From Curvibacter microcysteis (GTDB lineage Bacteria > Pseudomonadota > Gammaproteobacteria > Burkholderiales > Burkholderiaceae_C), in NCBI RefSeq assembly GCF_028649435.1, contig NZ_JAQSIN010000002.1: a stretch of DNA of 64,000 bases. The stretch is one strand, 5' to 3'. Positions 9,556 to 17,859 of this stretch are shown in pieces; position 1 is the stretch's first letter, and every line of letters begins with the position of its first letter. Both the position numbers and the translations under genes were made by a program. The notes beneath the pieces were generated by a model. The model was not told the DNA's origin. It worked only from the letters and a program-made list of their open reading frames with translations, and did not search any database.

Positions 9556-11319
9556 ATGCAATTCAACAACATCAGCGTTGCCCGCCGTTTGTGGGCTACT
9601 GTCTCCATCCTCGTGGTGCTCATGATGGCCATGGCGGGCTGGGCGCAATACCGCTCCAACACCGCCCTGTCTGCGGCCATGGACGAAGTGATGGCCACGG
9701 ATGCCCGCGTGCTCGCGGCCACCCGTTGGAACGACGGCACTTCGGCTGCGCTCAACACCACGGTCGCCGCCATCCTGTCCACGGACGACACTTCGGTGCA
9801 GCGCCTGGGCGGAGACGGCAAGGTGCTCGTGGAGCGCAACACGGTCATGCTCAAGGCGGTGATGGACAGCACGGTCCGCAGCGATGAAAAGCAGGCCATC
9901 GACCGGCTGGCCGAGGAGCGCAAGCCCGTGCTGGCCGCTCTGGGCAAGGCCAATGCCGCCAAAAAGGCGGGCGATGCGACAGGCTCGCGCGACACGGTGG
10001 AGAAAGAGCTGATTCCCCTGACCACCGTTTACATCCAGCACCAGCGTGAGTTCGTGCAATTGCTGGAGAAAAACCGCGACGCCTCGGTGATGCAGGCGCA
10101 TCAAACGCGTCGGGACCATGCCATCACCAGTGCGGTGGTCGGTCTGTTGTTGGCAGTGGGGGTGCTGGTGGTGGTGGCCCGTTTGGTGGCCTCGATCAAC
10201 CAGCCGCTGAATCAAGCGCTGGAGATGGCCCAGGCCATCGCTGCGGGCAACCTGACGCAGGACGCCCAGACCGATCGCCGCGACGAATTCGGTGCCTTGC
10301 TCAATGCCATGTCCGACATGGCACGCCGCCTGCGCTCGGTGGTGGGCGAGGTGCGTACCGGGGTCGATGCCCTGTCGATCGCCTCGGTGGAAATCGCCAA
10401 CGGCAACCAAGACCTGTCCTCGCGCACCGAGCAAACCGCCAGCAACCTGCAGCAAACCGCGGCCAGCATGGAACAGCTGACCAGCACGGTGAACCAATCC
10501 GCCGACACCGCCCGCCAGGCCAACCAGTTGGCCAGCACCGCCGCCCAAGCTGCCACACGCGGTGGTCAGGTGGTGGGCCAGGTGGTGACCAGCATGCAGC
10601 ACATCACCGACAGCTCGCGCAAGATCAGCGACATCATCGGTGTCATCGATGGCATCGCTTTCCAGACCAACATCCTGGCCCTCAATGCCGCGGTCGAAGC
10701 CGCGCGCGCGGGTGAGCAAGGCCGAGGCTTCGCGGTGGTGGCGGGTGAAGTGCGCTCGCTGGCCCAGCGCAGTGCTGAAGCGGCCAAGGAGATCAAGGGC
10801 CTGATCAACGCGTCGGTGGAGAAGGTCGAGTCCGGCTCGCAGCAAGTCGCTGAAGCAGGCGCTTCGATGGAAGAAATCGTCAGCAGCGTGCGCCGTGTCA
10901 CCGACCTGATCGGCGAGATTTCGGCCTCCTCGGGCGAGCAGCGCGAAGGCATTTCGCAGGTCAACTCGGCGGTCAGCCAGCTGGACCAGATGACACAGCA
11001 AAACGCGGCCCTGGTCGAAGAAAGTGCAGCGGCCGCCTCGTCGCTGCGCGACCAGGCCCAGCGCCTGGCGGAGGTGGTGTCCGTGTTCAATGTGGGGCAA
11101 GCGGTGTCGGGTCCCTCGGCCCACGCGGCCCCGGCGCGGTCGCGCCCACAGGCTGTGGCTGCTGCGCCCGCACCACGCAGCCTGGCCTCGGCACCGCGCC
11201 CAGCGTCAGCCCCGCGTGCAGCCCTGTCCAGCAGTGCGCCGGCCCCCAAGCCCGCCGCCCCCAGCCCGACCCCGGCCAAAGCCAGTGCGGGCAGCGAAAG
11301 CGACTGGGAAAGCTTCTAA
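9556..11319 (+). CDS. Methyl-accepting chemotaxis protein with CheR-binding tail
   Basis: 587-residue chemoreceptor: N-terminal QFNNISVARRLWA, TM1 about 12-30, a helical periplasmic domain to about 188 (four-helix-bundle MCP type, with many Asp/Thr/Ala residues), TM2 about 189-211 (AVVGLLLAVGVLVVVARLV), HAMP and a signalling domain with the same conserved tip as the receptor at 7075. A long Ala/Pro-rich linker ends in DWESF, a CheR-docking pentapeptide. The ATG at 9556 is taken because the membrane-anchor region starts there; upstream purines (AAGAAAGAG) give only a weak ribosome site. The two receptors are similar in signalling domain but differ in sensors. Confidence 0.95.
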   Translation: MQFNNISVARRLWATVSILVVLMMAMAGWAQYRSNTALSAAMDEVMATDARVLAATRWNDGTSAALNTTVAAILSTDDTSVQRLGGDGKVLVERNTVMLKAVMDSTVRSDEKQAIDRLAEERKPVLAALGKANAAKKAGDATGSRDTVEKELIPLTTVYIQHQREFVQLLEKNRDASVMQAHQTRRDHAITSAVVGLLLAVGVLVVVARLVASINQPLNQALEMAQAIAAGNLTQDAQTDRRDEFGALLNAMSDMARRLRSVVGEVRTGVDALSIASVEIANGNQDLSSRTEQTASNLQQTAASMEQLTSTVNQSADTARQANQLASTAAQAATRGGQVVGQVVTSMQHITDSSRKISDIIGVIDGIAFQTNILALNAAVEAARAGEQGRGFAVVAGEVRSLAQRSAEAAKEIKGLINASVEKVESGSQQVAEAGASMEEIVSSVRRVTDLIGEISASSGEQREGISQVNSAVSQLDQMTQQNAALVEESAAAASSLRDQAQRLAEVVSVFNVGQAVSGPSAHAAPARSRPQAVAAAPAPRSLASAPRPASAPRAALSSSAPAPKPAAPSPTPAKASAGSESDWESF

Positions 11320-11326
11320 GCTGGCC

Positions 11327-11349
11327 GGCGCAGCACCGCGTGCTGCGCC
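11327..11349. terminator. Hairpin between converging chemoreceptor and LacI-type genes
   Basis: GGCGCAGCAC-CGC-GTGCTGCGCC, a perfect 10-bp stem with a 3-base loop, 8 bases after the chemoreceptor stop and between converging genes. It has no T-run, so it is either a non-canonical bidirectional terminator or an mRNA 3'-end stabiliser. Confidence 0.45.
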
Positions 11350-11392
11350 CGTTCCGAGCAGGTGCGACCCTTGGTGAGTCGCTGGCTGCGCC

Positions 11393-12403
11393 TCAGCCCG
11401 CTGCCCGTTCGGTGGAGCGCCGTTCGATGATGGAAAAGCCGATGTCCTGCACGGGCTCCAGCACGGCCTGACCGGCGCAGCGCTGCAAAATCATCTGCGC
11501 GGCGCGAGCGCCGATGCCCGCGCCATCCACATGCACGGTGCTCAGCGCAGGCACCATGTGGGCCGAAAACTCCGCATTGCCAAAGCCGCACAAGGCCAGG
11601 TCCTCGGGCACGCGCAGGCCCCGGGCCTGGGCCTCGACCAACACACCCTGGGCCATCTGGTCCGAGCTGCAATACACCGCTTGCAAATCAGGGCACTGCG
11701 CCAGCAGGGTGCTCAGCGCTTCGCGGCCGCGCGCCAGCCCGCTGGGGGCCGGCACCAGGGCGGTGGGCACAGGCTGGCCCCAGGTGGCTTCAAAGCCCTC
11801 GCAGCGCTGGCGTGCACGCGGGTCGTCGGCGCTGGCGATGCCCACTTTCTGCCAGCCTTTGGCTCGAAAGAAGGCCGCAATGGCGCGGCCCACGTCATGG
11901 TGCGAAAAGCCCACCAGCATGTCCACCGGTTGCGTGCTGAAGTCCCAACTTTCCACCACCGGAATGCCGGCTTGCTGCAAGCGCGCGCGCGCGGCGGCGG
12001 CATGCACCAGGCCGGTCATGAACAGGCCGTCGGGCCGGCGGCTGATCATGGTGTTGATCAACGCTTCTTCGCGCGCCACGTCGTAGCCGGTCTGGCCCAG
12101 GATCAGTTGGTAGCCCGCTTGCGCCAAGTTCTCGGTGAGCGTTTGCAAGGTGGGCAGGAACTGCGCCACCGACAGGGCCGGGATGATGCCGGCCACCATC
12201 TGGCTGCGCTTGGACTTCAGGCCACCCGCCATCAGGTTGGGCAGGTAGCCAGTCTGAGCGACCGCCTCTTGCACGCGGGCGATGGTCTTGTCCGACACCA
12301 GCTCGGGCTTGCTCAAGGCCCGCGAGGCGGTGATCAGGGACACGCCGGCGATGCGCGCCACATCGTGCAGGGTGGCGGCCTTGGAGGAGGACTGGGGTTT
12401 CAT
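11393..12403 (-). CDS. LacI-family transcriptional regulator (GntR/IdnR-like) of the aldarate locus
   Basis: 336 residues: N-terminal LacI HTH (TLHDVARIAGVSLITASRAL, then hinge-helix region YLPNLMAGGLKSKRS) and a type I periplasmic-binding-like sugar-acid sensing domain (VAGIIPALS, ... DGLFMTGL, ... VYCSSDQMAQGVL, ... LALCGFGNAEF). The AraC/Lac GFG(D/N) motif and HTH resemble gluconate regulators. ATG at 12403 is used; an in-frame TTG is 6 bases upstream. It is divergent from the TalrD/GarD genes across 370 bases that carry two matching palindromic operators, so it is very probably their repressor, released by galactarate/talarate or a breakdown product. Confidence 0.9.
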   Translation of the reverse strand: MKPQSSSKAATLHDVARIAGVSLITASRALSKPELVSDKTIARVQEAVAQTGYLPNLMAGGLKSKRSQMVAGIIPALSVAQFLPTLQTLTENLAQAGYQLILGQTGYDVAREEALINTMISRRPDGLFMTGLVHAAAARARLQQAGIPVVESWDFSTQPVDMLVGFSHHDVGRAIAAFFRAKGWQKVGIASADDPRARQRCEGFEATWGQPVPTALVPAPSGLARGREALSTLLAQCPDLQAVYCSSDQMAQGVLVEAQARGLRVPEDLALCGFGNAEFSAHMVPALSTVHVDGAGIGARAAQMILQRCAGQAVLEPVQDIGFSIIERRSTERAAG

Positions 12404-12571
12404 GGTCAAGGGCGGGCAGGCAAGGAGGGCAGGGTGGCGCTGGAGGCGCTTGCCTCAACACCAGGCCGCCATTTTGCGGCATCCGGAAGGGCTGCTGGCT
12501 CTGCAGGGCGGTGCCGCACAGTGGTTCGCTTGAAACTGGGGGAACTACCTAGTTCTGAGGCTTGATTTTAC

Positions 12572-12591
12572 GAATGACAACGATATCATTC
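12572..12591. promoter_or_regulatory. LacI-type operator, regulator-proximal copy
   Basis: GAATGACAACGATATCATTC is a 20-bp near palindrome (8 of 10 half-site positions symmetric) with the central CG expected for LacI-family sites. Its left half AATGACAAC is identical to that of the second operator 97 bp away. It lies 169 bases upstream of the LacI-type start. Confidence 0.65.
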
Positions 12592-12669
12592 GGCATCTGA
12601 AGCCATTTCAAAGACAAAACACCGGCCTCAAGGCCTTGAGTCTTCCTTGGTTTCTTTTTATTTTTTGAT

Positions 12670-12687
12670 AATGACAACGTTGTCATT
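12670..12687. promoter_or_regulatory. LacI-type operator, perfect 18-bp palindrome
   Basis: AATGACAACGTTGTCATT is perfectly symmetric about a central CG, as in LacI/GntR/PurR-type sites. It overlaps a GATAAT hexamer (12667-12672) and lies 86 bases before the dehydratase start codon, so a bound repressor would block RNA polymerase at the forward promoter. Confidence 0.72.
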
Positions 12688-12773
12688 GCCCAGGGCCTAA
12701 GCGGTAGGACCCCTCGCCAGCCTGGATCAGGCGGTGGGGCTGTCCGGCTGGGCCACTTCAGGAAAGACCTTTG

Positions 12774-13931
12774 ATGAGCGCCGCTACCGTCACCGCTACC
12801 TCCTCCTCCGACAGCATTGTTTGGGTGCGGGTGTCCTCGTGCTACTTGCCGTTGGCCAACCCCATCAGCGATGCCAAGGTGCTGACCGGTCGGCAAAAGC
12901 CCATGACCGAGATCGCCATGCTGTTCTCCGAGATCGAAACCCGTGACGGCCACCGGGGCCTGGGCTTCAGCTACGCCAAGCGCGCGGGGGGCCCCGGGCA
13001 GTTTGCGCACGCGCAGGAAATCGCCCCGGCCCTGCTGGGCGAAGACCCCAACGACATCGCCAAGCTCTGGACCAAGCTGTGCTGGGCTGGCGCTTCGGTG
13101 GGCCGCAGCGGCATGGGCGTGCAGGCGATCGGCGCCTTTGACGTGGCGCTGTACGACCTGAAGGCGCGCCGCGCGGGCCTGTCCTTGTCCAAGTTCCTGG
13201 GCTCGCAACGCGACTCGGTGCGCTGCTACAACACCTCGGGTGGTTTTTTGCACACGCCTGTGGATCAGCTGGTGGTCAATGCCCAGGCTTCGGTGGCGCG
13301 CGGCATTGGGGGCATCAAGCTCAAGGTGGGCCAGCCCGACTGCGCGGCCGACATCGCCCGCCTGACCGCAGTGCGCCAGCAGCTGGGGGAGGCGGTGCCC
13401 ATCATGGTGGATGCCAACCAGCAATGGGACCGCCCCACGGCCCAGCGCATGTGCCGCATTTTTGAGCAGTTCAATCTGGTCTGGATCGAAGAGCCCCTGG
13501 ACGCCTACGACTTCGAGGGCCATGCCGCCCTGGCCGCGCAGTTCGACACCCCCATCGCCACGGGCGAGATGCTGACCAGCACCCAGGAGCACTTTGAGCT
13601 GATCCGCCACCGCGCGGCCGACTACCTGATGCCCGACGGCCCGCGCGTCGGCGGCATCACCCCCTTCTTGAAGATCGCGGCGCAGGCGGAACACGCCGGC
13701 CTGATGCTGGGCCCGCACTTCGCCATGGAGCTGCATGTGCACCTGGGCGCCATCTACCCGACCGAGCCCTGGGTCGAGCACTTCGACTGGCTGGAGCCGC
13801 TGTTCAACGAGCGCCTGGAGATCCGCGACGGCCGCATGCTGGTGCCCACCCGACCCGGCCTGGGCCTGAGCCTGAGCGAGCAAGCCCTGGCCTGGACCCG
13901 AGGCGCCGCCGAGTTTGGCAAACGGCCTTGA
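12774..13931 (+). CDS. L-talarate/galactarate dehydratase-like, enolase (mandelate racemase) superfamily
   Basis: 385-residue enolase-superfamily enzyme. Metal ligands D213 (MVDANQQWD), E239 (WIEEPLDAYD) and E265 (IATGEML); acid/base residues K182/K184 (IKLKVGQ) on one face and H315 (GPHFAMELH) on the other. From memory the sequence closely follows characterised L-talarate/galactarate dehydratase along its length (PLA.P.SDAKVLTGRQKP, FSY.KRAGG, WAGASVGRSGM, CYNTSGGFLHTP, C-terminal FGKRP), which syn/anti-dehydrates these C6 aldarates to 5-keto-4-deoxy-glucarate. ATG at 12774 follows AGGAAAG. First gene after two LacI-type operators and directly upstream of garD, so aldarate catabolism is strongly supported. 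Exact diastereomer is inferred. Confidence 0.92.
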   Translation: MSAATVTATSSSDSIVWVRVSSCYLPLANPISDAKVLTGRQKPMTEIAMLFSEIETRDGHRGLGFSYAKRAGGPGQFAHAQEIAPALLGEDPNDIAKLWTKLCWAGASVGRSGMGVQAIGAFDVALYDLKARRAGLSLSKFLGSQRDSVRCYNTSGGFLHTPVDQLVVNAQASVARGIGGIKLKVGQPDCAADIARLTAVRQQLGEAVPIMVDANQQWDRPTAQRMCRIFEQFNLVWIEEPLDAYDFEGHAALAAQFDTPIATGEMLTSTQEHFELIRHRAADYLMPDGPRVGGITPFLKIAAQAEHAGLMLGPHFAMELHVHLGAIYPTEPWVEHFDWLEPLFNERLEIRDGRMLVPTRPGLGLSLSEQALAWTRGAAEFGKRP

Positions 13932-13992
13932 AGCGCTGCTGGCCTGTGCCGCGTCCTTGATAGAACCATTTTCATTGAATTCCCTGCCCGCC

Positions 13993-15576
13993 ATGACCAC
14001 CCCTGACGCCTCCGCCCCCGCTGCGGCCCACCCGCTCTACATCACCATGCACGAGGCCGACAACGTGGCCATCGTGGTCAACGACGGCGGTTTGCCCGCC
14101 GGCACCGTGTTCGCGTCTGGTCTGACCCTGCGCGAGAAAGTGCCCCAGGCCCACAAAGTGGCCCTGCAAGACATCCCCGAAGGCGGCGTGGTGCGCCGCT
14201 ACAACGTGCCCATCGGTTACGCCCTGCAGCCCATCGCTGCCGGCAGCTGGGTGCATGAGCGCCTGCTCAAGATGCCTTCGGCACGCGAGCTGGAAGGTCT
14301 GCCCATCGCCACCGTCAAGCCGCCCGTGCTGCCACCCCTGGAGGGCTACACCTTCGAGGGCTACCGCAACGCCGACGGATCGGTGGGCACGCGCAACATC
14401 CTGGCCATCACCCAGACCGTGCAGTGCGTGGCGGGCGTGACCAGCTTTGCCGTGCAGCGCATCAAGAGCGAGCTGCTGCCGCTGTTCCCGAATGTGGACG
14501 ACGTGGTTTCGCTGGAGCACACCTACGGCTGCGGCGTGGCCATCGACGCCCCCGACGCGGTGATCCCCATCCGCACCGTGCGCAACATCAGCCTGAACCC
14601 GAACTTTGGTGGCGAGGTGATGGTGGTCAGCCTGGGTTGCGAAAAACTGCAGCCCGAGCGCCTGATGCCGCCCGGCGTGATCCCGCTGGTGGACGAGCGC
14701 GCCGCCGAGCCGGCCCTGGACGTGGTGTGCCTGCAAGACAACGCGCATGTCGGCTTCATGTCGATGGTGGACTCGATCGTGCGCCAGGCGCGCCCGCACC
14801 TGGAGCGCCTGAACGCGCGCCGCCGTGTCACCGTGCCCGCCAGCGAGCTGGTGGTGGGCGTGCAGTGCGGTGGCAGCGACGCCTTCAGCGGCGTCACGGC
14901 CAACCCGGCGGTGGGTTTTTGCACCGATTTGCTGGTGCGCGCCGGCGCCAGCGTGATGTTCTCCGAGGTGACCGAGGTGCGCGACGGCATCGACCAGCTC
15001 ACCTCGCGTGCCGCCACCCCCGAGGTGGCCGAGGCCATGATCCGCGAGATGGCCTGGTACGACGCCTACCTGAACCAGGGCCGGGTCGACCGCAGCGCCA
15101 ACACCACGCCGGGCAACAAGCTCGGCGGCCTGTCCAACATCGTGGAAAAGGCCATGGGCTCCATCGTCAAGAGCGGCAGTGCTGCCATCACCGGCGTCAT
15201 CTCGCCGGGCGAGAAGCTCCGGCAAAAAGGCCTGATCTACGCCGCCACGCCGGCCAGCGACTTCATTTGCGGCACCTTGCAACTGGCCGCTGGCATGAAC
15301 CTGCATGTGTTCACCACCGGCCGCGGCACGCCCTATGGCCTGGCCGAGGTGCCGGTGATCAAGGTGGCCACGCGCAACGACCTGGCGCGGCGCTGGCACG
15401 ACCTCATGGACGTCAACGCCGGCACCATCGCCAGCGGTGAAAAAACCATCGAGCAAGTGGGCTGGGAGCTGTTCCACCTCATGCTGGAAGTGGCCAGTGG
15501 CCGCCAGAAAACCTGGGCCGAGCAGTGGAAGCTGCACAACGCCCTGGTGCTGTTCAACCCCGCCCCAGTGACCTGA
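13993..15576 (+). CDS. garD: Galactarate dehydratase (UxaA/GarD family)
   Basis: 527 residues, close to the 523 of E. coli GarD, and matching it in long blocks: VAIVVNDGGLPAGT near residue 25, EGYTFEGYRNADGSVGTRN (which joins the N-terminal SAF-like domain to the main UxaA domain), YGCGVAI, NISLNPNFGGEVMVV, CGGSDAFSGVTANPAVG and TGRGTPYGL. The enzyme is iron-dependent and dehydrates galactarate (meso-D-galactaric acid) to 5-keto-4-deoxy-D-glucarate in the cytoplasm. The ATG at 13993 fits the family start; the open frame to 13915 reaches into the preceding gene. It lies 61 bases after the TalrD-like gene, so the locus has two non-homologous dehydratases for the same class of substrate. Confidence 0.95.
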   Translation: MTTPDASAPAAAHPLYITMHEADNVAIVVNDGGLPAGTVFASGLTLREKVPQAHKVALQDIPEGGVVRRYNVPIGYALQPIAAGSWVHERLLKMPSARELEGLPIATVKPPVLPPLEGYTFEGYRNADGSVGTRNILAITQTVQCVAGVTSFAVQRIKSELLPLFPNVDDVVSLEHTYGCGVAIDAPDAVIPIRTVRNISLNPNFGGEVMVVSLGCEKLQPERLMPPGVIPLVDERAAEPALDVVCLQDNAHVGFMSMVDSIVRQARPHLERLNARRRVTVPASELVVGVQCGGSDAFSGVTANPAVGFCTDLLVRAGASVMFSEVTEVRDGIDQLTSRAATPEVAEAMIREMAWYDAYLNQGRVDRSANTTPGNKLGGLSNIVEKAMGSIVKSGSAAITGVISPGEKLRQKGLIYAATPASDFICGTLQLAAGMNLHVFTTGRGTPYGLAEVPVIKVATRNDLARRWHDLMDVNAGTIASGEKTIEQVGWELFHLMLEVASGRQKTWAEQWKLHNALVLFNPAPVT

Positions 15577-15672
15577 CACCCCGCGCCAAGCGCGCTTTGC
15601 CCCCTGGGTGGGCCGGTTCAAAAAGCCTGCGAGACAGGCGGCCCCCCCCTCACAACCCTCTGGAGACAAACC

Positions 15673-16626
15673 ATGAAGAAGCTGCTGTGTGCCTTCGCCA
15701 CCACCCTGGCCGTGGGCAGTGCCCTGGCCTGGCCAGACAAGCCCGTGACCCTGCTCGTGCCCTTCCCGCCGGGCGGCTCCACCGACCTCATCGCCCGCTC
15801 GCTGGCGCCCAAGCTGCAAGAGAAGCTGGGCGGCACTTTTTTGGTGGAGAACAAGGCGGGCGCTGGCGGCACGGTGGGCGCCACGGCGGCCAAGCGTTCG
15901 GCCCCCGACGGCTACACGGTCTTGGTGACCTCCCTGGGCCCCCTGGTGATCGGACCGCACCTGTTGAAGAACCTGGGCTATGACCCGCTCAAAGATTTTG
16001 ACTACATCACCGTCGCGGTGCAGGCGCCCAATGTGCTGGCCGTGCCGGCGGCGTCGCCACACAAGACCCTGGCCGATGTGCTGGCCTACCAGAAGGCCAA
16101 CCCCGGCAAGATGACCTTTGCCTCGGCGGGCAACGGCACCAGCGACCACCTCACGGCCGAGCTGTTCTGGCAGCAGACCGGCACCACGGCTTCGCACATC
16201 CCCTACAAGGGAGGCGCACCCGCCATGACCGACCTGTTGGGCGCTCAGGTCGATGCCACCTTCATGAACATCAACACCGGCCTGGCCAACATCAAGGCCG
16301 GCAAGCTGCGCGCGCTGGCCGTGACCGGCACCAAGCGTTCGCCCCTGTTGCCCGACGTACCGACCTTGGAAGAGTTGGGCGTCAAAGGCGCCACCGTTTA
16401 CTCCTGGCAAGCCTTTGCTGCGCCCAAGGGGCTGCCTGCCGACCTCAAGGCCAAGCTTTACGAAGCCATTGTGGCCGGCCTGAACGACCCGGCCATCAAG
16501 GCCAAGCTGCTCGAGCTGGGCTTTGAGATCGTGGGCAACACGCCCGAGCAGTTCACCGCCTACCAGGCCAGCGAGTTTGCGCGCTGGAAGAAGGTGATCG
16601 AGGTCGGCAAGATCACCGCCGACTGA
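15673..16626 (+). CDS. Tripartite tricarboxylate transporter substrate-binding protein (Bug/TctC family)
   Basis: 317-residue periplasmic binding protein with an ~18-residue signal peptide (ending SALA-W), the Bug signature PFPPGGSTDLIARSLAPKLQ near the N-terminus (carboxylate-cradling loop) and the AGNGTSDHLTAELF loop. ATG at 15673 follows GGAGACAAACC. Placed immediately after garD with no tctA/tctB genes beside it, so it is an orphan binding protein that probably captures galactarate, glucarate or a related sugar acid and hands it to membrane subunits encoded elsewhere. The only tctBA pair in the window is at 27504-29544. Confidence 0.9.
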   Translation: MKKLLCAFATTLAVGSALAWPDKPVTLLVPFPPGGSTDLIARSLAPKLQEKLGGTFLVENKAGAGGTVGATAAKRSAPDGYTVLVTSLGPLVIGPHLLKNLGYDPLKDFDYITVAVQAPNVLAVPAASPHKTLADVLAYQKANPGKMTFASAGNGTSDHLTAELFWQQTGTTASHIPYKGGAPAMTDLLGAQVDATFMNINTGLANIKAGKLRALAVTGTKRSPLLPDVPTLEELGVKGATVYSWQAFAAPKGLPADLKAKLYEAIVAGLNDPAIKAKLLELGFEIVGNTPEQFTAYQASEFARWKKVIEVGKITAD

Positions 16627-16683
16627 AGCCCACCCACCCGATCGCGCCCCCCTTTTTTGTTGAAACCCCAAGAGGAGACACCC

Positions 16684-17742
16684 ATGACGACATCCACCAC
16701 CGACGACACCCGTCGCCACTTTTTCAAGGCCGCAGCGGGTGCTGGCCTGGCCGTGGCCGGCGGCCTGGCCTCGGCCCAGAACGTGCCTTTCAAGCCCAAC
16801 GCGCGCTACCCCGATGTGTCGGTGGAGATCCTCGACCCCAGCTTCGCCAAGTACCGCATCTACAGCAGCTCGGTCGAGCAACTGGGCAGCGGCATGCGCT
16901 GGGCCGAGGGTCCGGCGTACTTCCCCGCTGGCAAGTACCTGCTGCTCAGCGACATCCCGAACAACCGCTTGATGAAGTACGACGAGACCAACGGCAGCTT
17001 CAGCGTCTTCCGCGACAACGCCAACTTCACCAACGGCAATGTGCGTGACCGCCAAGGCCGCCTGATCAGCTGCGAGCACTCCGTCACCCGCCGCGTCACC
17101 CGCACCGAATTCGACGGCAGCATCAAGGTGCTGGCCGACAGCTACCAGGGCAAGCGCTTGAACGCGCCCAATGACATCGTGGTCAAGTCCGACGACAGCA
17201 TCTGGTTCACCGACCCGCTGTTTGGCATCAATGGCGAGTGGGAAGGCTCGCGCGCCAAGCCCGAGCAGGCGACCACCAATGTCTACCGCATCGCGCCCGA
17301 CGGCCAGATCAAGGCCGTCATCACCGACATCGTCAACCCCAACGGCCTGGCCTTCTCGCCCGATGAGAAAAAGCTCTACGTGGTGGAGTGGAAGGGCACG
17401 CCGTTCCGCAGCATCTGGAGCTATGACGTGGCCGCCGACGGCAGTGTCAGCAACAAGACCAAGTTGATCGACGCTGGCGGCCCAGGCGCCTTGGATGGCT
17501 TCAAGGTCGACCGCGACGGCAATCTGTGGTGCGGCTGGGGCAGCAACGGTGCCCTGGACGCCAAGTCGGAAGACCTGGACGGCGTGCGCGTGTTCAACCC
17601 CCAGGGCAAGGCCATTGGCTTCATCCGCCTGCCCGAGCGCTGCGCCAACCTCACTTTCGGCGGCCCGAAGAACAACCGCCTCTACATGGCCAGCTGCCAT
17701 TCGCTCTACGCCTTGTACGTCGAAGCGCACGGCGCCGTCTGA
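16684..17742 (+). CDS. SMP-30/gluconolactonase-family lactonase with Tat-type signal
   Basis: 352-residue six-bladed beta-propeller lactonase. Expected metal ligands are visible: the Glu in WAEGPAYF, the Asn in NAPNDIVV, and the Asp in LDGFKVDRDG. The N-terminus TRRHFFKAAAGAGLAVAGG ending ASAQ is a twin-arginine signal, so the enzyme should work in the periplasm. RBS AGAGGAG is placed well before ATG 16684; the longer frame to 16657 is not needed. In this operon it would open aldarolactones (galactaro- or glucaro-lactone) to the free diacid for uptake and the two dehydratases. Substrate assignment is from context. Confidence 0.87.
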   Translation: MTTSTTDDTRRHFFKAAAGAGLAVAGGLASAQNVPFKPNARYPDVSVEILDPSFAKYRIYSSSVEQLGSGMRWAEGPAYFPAGKYLLLSDIPNNRLMKYDETNGSFSVFRDNANFTNGNVRDRQGRLISCEHSVTRRVTRTEFDGSIKVLADSYQGKRLNAPNDIVVKSDDSIWFTDPLFGINGEWEGSRAKPEQATTNVYRIAPDGQIKAVITDIVNPNGLAFSPDEKKLYVVEWKGTPFRSIWSYDVAADGSVSNKTKLIDAGGPGALDGFKVDRDGNLWCGWGSNGALDAKSEDLDGVRVFNPQGKAIGFIRLPERCANLTFGGPKNNRLYMASCHSLYALYVEAHGAV

Positions 17743-17859
17743 GTTTCTCAGGGGCAACCCGGGCTGGAGCCACGCCAGGGTCTGAGGGTATGCTCGGAGC
17801 TTTCGTCGCTGCCCTCTGGGGCAGTGCCCGACCGACCCTCGTCTCGCTTGTGAGCTGCC

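Larger units (their letters stand above)
12404..12773. other. Divergent control region of the aldarate locus
   Basis: 370 bases without a convincing gene. It contains two related palindromes (12572-12591 and 12670-12687, annotated separately) and an AT-rich run at about 12645-12672 with GATAAT (12667-12672) that could be the -10 of the forward promoter, directly abutting the second palindrome. No good -35 at proper spacing was found, so the exact start site is unresolved. Confidence 0.6.

Noticed and set aside
12646..12672. TTGGTT-14-GATAAT as the sigma-70 promoter of the aldarate operon
   Set aside because: The 14-base spacer is too short; only the GATAAT near the second operator was noted as a possible -10.
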